Shown here: piece by piece, positions 7,401-9,255 of the stretch | Numbering within the stretch: position 1 is the stretch's first letter | Layout: every line of letters begins with the position of its first letter | DNA from: SVTX01 sp045132775 | Lineage (GTDB): Bacteria; Bacillota; Clostridia; Oscillospirales; CAG-272 | Direction: 5' to 3' | Assembly (NCBI GenBank): GCA_045132775.1 | Contig: JBGUSX010000053.1 | Span: forward strand, 1 to 9,255 | Length of the DNA stretch: 9,255 nt | Program-made: the position numbers and the translations under genes | The notes under the pieces: model-generated | Seen by the model: only the letters and a program-made list of their open reading frames with translations | What the model was told of the DNA's origin: nothing | Database searches by the model: none

Positions 7401-8802
7401 CATCGTTAATTACGTATTTGTGCTCAACGAGATTACCGTTCTCATCACGGCACTCGCCCTTCTCGGTCTCGGGCTTGGAGAGATCCTCAAGATATCTGTA
7501 TACGGTGGTAATACCGCCCTGCTCCTTAACGAAGCTTTCGGCATCCTCTATCTTGTCGCAGAGAAGCGCGTAGGAGATATCAAGGCTCTCACCGGCGGCA
7601 ACCTTGCCTGTGATCGAGAAATCGGTGAGATAAAAGTCACCTGCCGCATCGGGAGAATAGCCCTGATACTCATTGTAGGACTCTCCCGTCTCCGCATTGG
7701 TCTTTTCGGTGGTCTTGACCGCCTTGGAAAGATCAACGATCACCGTAACCCAACCGGAGGAAAGTCCGTTGAAGGCTATGGGGTAAGAGGAGGTCGCGGA
7801 ATTGGATCTTACGCTCGCGATAAAGGAGCTCTGCGACTTGGGCAGACGCACCTTCATAACGAGGAACTTACCCGTAGGAGCATTGGGCTCCGCACCGCTT
7901 TCAACCGTCAGCGTGAACTGACCGCCGCCCTCAGCCTTTGAGAGCTCGGCATAACCTACACCTGCCTCAAATCCAAACGCTTGATTGAAGCCCGTAGCGG
8001 TAAAGTCCTTCTTGGAAAGCTCTCCCGCGCTGTAGAAAACGTTGATGTGATAAGGAACCTCCTGCTCGCAAGCAACGAAGAGGCATATAGGACACTTGGA
8101 GGAGTAAAGAAGAAGGTCGCCCTCGTCCTCAACTCTTTCCTCGTACTCGTGGTTCTGCGGAGTACCCGCCGCCTTACCGCAATACTCACACGCAGGCTTC
8201 CAGTGACCCGTGTGATCAGCATCGTACCCGTGAACACCCATACATTCCGCAGGATTTCCGCAATTCTTACATGTAGGAACTCCCTTCACCGTCTTATACT
8301 CACAAGTACCGTCGGGGCACTTGGGATTCATGGGCTCTGTGGGCTCTTCTGTGGGCTCTTCGGTAGGCTGCTCGGTAGGATCTTCTGTAGGCAGCTGTGT
8401 AGGAGCCTGAGTAGGCTGCTCGGAGGGCTCATCTGTAGGAGCCGCGGTGGGAGCCTGGGTAGGCTGCTCGGAGGGCTCGTCTGTGGGAGCCGCGGTGGGA
8501 GCCTCGGTAGGCTGCTCGGAGGGCTCGTCTGTGGGAGCCGCAGTGGGAGCCTCGGTAGGCTGCTCGGAGGGCTCGTCTGTGGGAGCCGCAGTGGGAGCCT
8601 GAGTAGGCTGCTCGGAGGGCTCGTCTGTGGGAGCCGTGGAGGGAGCCTGAGTATTCGTCTCAGTAGGCTCTGCCGTAGGCATCTCGGTTTGATCCGCTGT
8701 GGGCTTTTCAGTCTCGCCGGGCTCGATCTCGCAGGAAACAAGATAAAGCACGGACGTAAGCACCATCGCTATTACCAGAATAAGTGAGAGAAGTTTTTTC
8801 AT
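4447..8802 (-). CDS. Large modular surface lipoprotein with Pro/Thr repeat linker, zinc-ribbon-like modules and five beta-sandwich-like domains
   Basis: This gene encodes 1451 aa, starting at the ATG at 8802, which has AGGAGT six bases upstream; the ATGs further upstream (8838, 8820) lack a ribosome site. Residues 1-24 are a lipoprotein signal peptide with lipobox LVSC (lipidated Cys24). Residues ~35-157 are a Pro/Thr/Glu linker containing five 16-residue repeats. Residues ~162-245 are Cys-rich (CPDGTC, CKNCG, HWKPACEYCG, CPIC). Five divergent sandwich-like modules follow: A ~253-435, B ~516-705, C ~768-935, D ~973-1140, E ~1203-1415. Most share a strand like Y-[LF]-V-[IM]-K-x-[RK], then W-x-x-[VY]-V-x-D-[LI], then D-[IV]-[SA]-Y-[IM]; C replaces the middle motif with WSVALIKIP. 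CxxC pairs precede B, C and E, while D follows an acidic linker. There is no catalytic motif, LPXTG or transmembrane tail. Binding or adhesion at the cell surface is inferred from this layout. It is transcribed alone from its own promoters and ends at its own terminator. Confidence 0.9.
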   Translation of the reverse strand: MKKLLSLILVIAMVLTSVLYLVSCEIEPGETEKPTADQTEMPTAEPTETNTQAPSTAPTDEPSEQPTQAPTAAPTDEPSEQPTEAPTAAPTDEPSEQPTEAPTAAPTDEPSEQPTQAPTAAPTDEPSEQPTQAPTQLPTEDPTEQPTEEPTEEPTEPMNPKCPDGTCEYKTVKGVPTCKNCGNPAECMGVHGYDADHTGHWKPACEYCGKAAGTPQNHEYEERVEDEGDLLLYSSKCPICLFVACEQEVPYHINVFYSAGELSKKDFTATGFNQAFGFEAGVGYAELSKAEGGGQFTLTVESGAEPNAPTGKFLVMKVRLPKSQSSFIASVRSNSATSSYPIAFNGLSSGWVTVIVDLSKAVKTTEKTNAETGESYNEYQGYSPDAAGDFYLTDFSITGKVAAGESLDISYALLCDKIEDAESFVKEQGGITTVYRYLEDLSKPETEKGECRDENGNLVEHKYVINDDGTHTLLETCLLCGLQKVDHEPHAMSQIKLENGDYTYACSACGYSKFGDVNINRYYDAHALNTGASNYFRNTKNGVLVDEEGGFEYVSFSGQGNTAQIIFPRNTADSNDTEKASIFEVGTAKYFVIKLKTNKSSMNYTFTVATGAAELVEGKHKGEVKGMFPRTTNFNVPIGLGGDDQWTTYVMDLSVLAPNSWVANEDGNHTVYTMYCSIGGSDYTPDVNINFEYMAFVDDWDEVKAIVSDETVVNVSASNQGTLVKTADRSCVAAHAGEVVETETGYTVKCAVCGTVIKEIAVPEGVNYYSDIGVMNKYWATGSLTKFLYDEENDVLYNRYEGSAASHLNITGGTGAGTWTTDKYVTGEYIVIKYRMQAASLSFNIATKDFGAQPGQNDASRPYYSSIGSRSCVAGLSYWSVALIKIPDTVGDAAVRFTKGSEQEIGIMFGVGNSPYIFDVAYIAIVDSPEEAALLLEEGEVLEDLGESWSGTITEVMPEEPEDDEPEEGKVYEITEFGPDKLLTPVERTGTSDIKVMEEGGVSFVRINNMTVNKDNWAAINYLNGSKTAKGRYFAMKFRIGANGLNQTWLMIFTGTTGSLASKGQDVSFKVVEGGEWCVVVVDILNCITDKGTYMIKGSDGSYTLRYFAIRPFSNNQKGAEADDYMDIAYIKFFEHKSQIKDVVDTETYEWSIDRSTSTILRTEDNSCVTCSVSEMTDGVTYKYVCSSCGKVHKEFTISESVKKYYSANEIATGAKNYYGPNGGTTAFAGEDGVYYAESKNMLQIIWQRALSDMDGKNSSGADQHFTESVENSNYLVIKAKTSGEKGYLWLALSTTEYNSPLKVATENMSGYYKGYTSEKEEWVDEASGETVKGVLAGGEYRSTTGYKGVYVIPQGTGDGKWTTFVLDIKALYGDAYAKAEGAEEYIVDSFFMNFGGNVDVSYIAFVEGDWADIDELVDEDEVVKITSAEGSFEMVNTADGSAASTETETE
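8414..8653. repeat. In-frame 48-bp tandem repeat, five copies, encoding a Pro/Thr linker
   Basis: The start of the unit (GGCTGCTCGGAGGGCTC) recurs at 8414, 8462, 8510, 8558 and 8606, exactly 48 bp apart. Each unit encodes a 16-residue block of the form TDEPSEQPT[QE]APTAAP. The edge units are more diverged. The encoded region is probably an extended, unstructured and possibly glycosylated spacer between the lipid anchor and the first folded module. Confidence 0.92.
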
Positions 8803-8808
8803 ATCGTA

Positions 8809-8814
8809 ACTCCT
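8809..8814 (-). promoter_or_regulatory. Ribosome binding site deciding the start at 8802
   Basis: AGGAGT on the minus strand lies six bases before the ATG at 8802, directly followed by the lipoprotein signal MKKLLSLILV. The upstream in-frame ATGs at 8820 and 8838 have no comparable site, and 8838 falls inside the -10 region of P2. Confidence 0.85.
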
Positions 8815-8836
8815 TTTCATTTTTGGGTATATGTAC

Positions 8837-8865
8837 ATTATATATGCAATTATTCACAATGTAAA
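8837..8865 (-). promoter_or_regulatory. Proximal sigma-A-type promoter P2 of the large lipoprotein gene
   Basis: On the minus strand, -35 TTTACA (8860-8865) and -10 TATAAT (8837-8842) are separated by 17 bases. Transcription would start near 8830, giving a short leader of about 28 nt that still contains the ribosome binding site. It lies within the leader of P1, so the two promoters are in tandem. Confidence 0.72.
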
Positions 8866-8947
8866 TAACATTTTCTACCTTCTCGTATTGCAGAATGTGA
8901 ACTTTGCACATTTATTTGCGAGCGTACACTACTCCATTATCATCTAT

Positions 8948-8976
8948 ATTATACTATTTTAAAAGACGAAAGTCAA
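8948..8976 (-). promoter_or_regulatory. Distal sigma-A-type promoter P1 of the large lipoprotein gene
   Basis: On the minus strand, -35 TTGACT (8971-8976) and -10 TATAAT (8948-8953) are separated by exactly 17 bases. The -10 is a perfect consensus and the -35 has one mismatch. Transcription would start near 8941, giving a leader of about 139 nt before the ATG at 8802. Confidence 0.82.
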
Positions 8977-9090
8977 TATATTTTTTGCACTACTTATTGC
9001 CGACTCGCTGAATTCGATCAATTTCGTCGCATCTCACAAAAGCACCCTCGCATTTTTGGACATTTTGCCCCATACCAAATAGCTTTAACT

Positions 9091-9118
9091 CTTCAAATTT
9101 TGATTTATCGGTGTGTTG
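9091..9118. repeat. Short third copy of the AT-rich arm of the dispersed repeat
   Basis: CTTCAAATTTTGATTTATCG followed by GTGTGTT matches the left arm at 4233-4258 with few differences, and the inverted arm at 111-139. The CCTTCCCCAGCGG part and the 77-bp core are absent here. Confidence 0.6.
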
Positions 9119-9179
9119 CTATTGGACAAACGATTTAAATTACCGCCACGGCTACCAAACGCACGTCACTCACACACCG

Positions 9180-9250
9180 TAGGGGAGGTACAAGCTCGGA
9201 ACCCCCAAAGCTCGCAGGCTCACTTCGGGGAACCCCACGGCTCCTCCCGC
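9180..9250. repeat. GC-rich imperfect palindromic intergenic sequence at the window edge
   Basis: GGGAGG (9183-9188) can pair with CCTCCC (9243-9248), and GGGGAACCCC (9227-9236) is an internal palindrome. The TAGGGGAGG ... CCTCCCGC layout resembles palindromic intergenic repeats I associate with gut Clostridia, but no second copy lies in this window. No reading frame is supported. Confidence 0.35.
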
Positions 9251-9255
9251 TAACA

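Larger units (their letters stand above)
8977..9255. other. Gene-free region upstream of the promoters
   Basis: No supported reading frame occurs on either strand. The stretch holds the AT-rich repeat arm at 9091-9118 and the GC-rich palindrome at 9180-9250. I see no tRNA, terminator or other clear signal in 8977-9090. Confidence 0.6.

Noticed and set aside
7981..8787. Plus-strand open frame of 268 residues with GGLVCGS-type repeats
   Set aside because: It is the complement of the 48-bp linker repeats. The repeat keeps all frames open. The minus-strand frame has a proper signal peptide, ribosome site and promoters.
8708..8911. Small minus-strand open frame in the promoter/leader region
   Set aside because: It overlaps both the start of the lipoprotein gene and promoter P2 in another frame and lacks a ribosome site.
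8803..8941. Riboswitch in the leader downstream of P1
   Set aside because: The leader is AT-rich, contains the second promoter, and shows no conserved riboswitch core or terminator-like hairpin that I can recognise.

Overview
The window looks like part of the chromosome, or a metagenomic contig, of an uncultured gut-type Bacillota, most likely class Clostridia. The evidence is near-consensus sigma-A promoters, AGGAG-type ribosome binding sites, strong intrinsic terminators, lipoprotein signals followed by Pro-Thr-Glu linkers, and intergenic palindromic repeats of a style I associate with gut Clostridia. This assignment is inference. All believable genes lie on the minus strand, so transcription runs from high to low coordinates.

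Layout in the direction of transcription. (1) Positions 9255-8803 are non-coding. They hold a GC-rich imperfect palindrome, one short copy of a dispersed AT-rich repeat, and two tandem promoters, TTGACT-N17-TATAAT and TTTACA-N17-TATAAT. (2) Positions 8802-4447 encode a 1451-residue lipoprotein: lipobox LVSC, a Pro/Thr linker made of five 16-residue repeats, a Cys-rich zinc-ribbon-like module, and five beta-sandwich-like modules (called A-B-C-D-E here). Small CxxC modules precede most of them. A strong terminator follows at 4399-4430. (3) Positions 4398-4184 are mostly a MITE-like repeat element. (4) Positions 4183-202 hold a second, paralogous gene that is broken. Its N-terminal part (4183-2693, 496 aa) has its own LVSC lipobox, a linker of 8-residue repeats and module A, and runs out of frame just inside module B. 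Its C-terminal part (2739-202, 845 aa) is in the +1 frame and carries half of a D module, then C, E and D. A terminator follows at 144-174. (5) Positions 1-143 carry another copy of the repeat element, whose 77-bp core matches the copy at 4281-4357 at 76 of 77 positions.

Both genes appear to encode surface-anchored, multi-module proteins with no recognisable catalytic domain. I read them as carbohydrate- or ligand-binding lipoproteins held away from the membrane by a flexible linker. They look like tandem duplicates that diverged by domain shuffling, linker repeat expansion and, in the second copy, an internal deletion with a frameshift. The deletion could also be an assembly collapse. I recognise no named gene and give no gene symbols. 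The most notable content is the modular lipoprotein family itself and the repeat-bounded, degenerating second copy.
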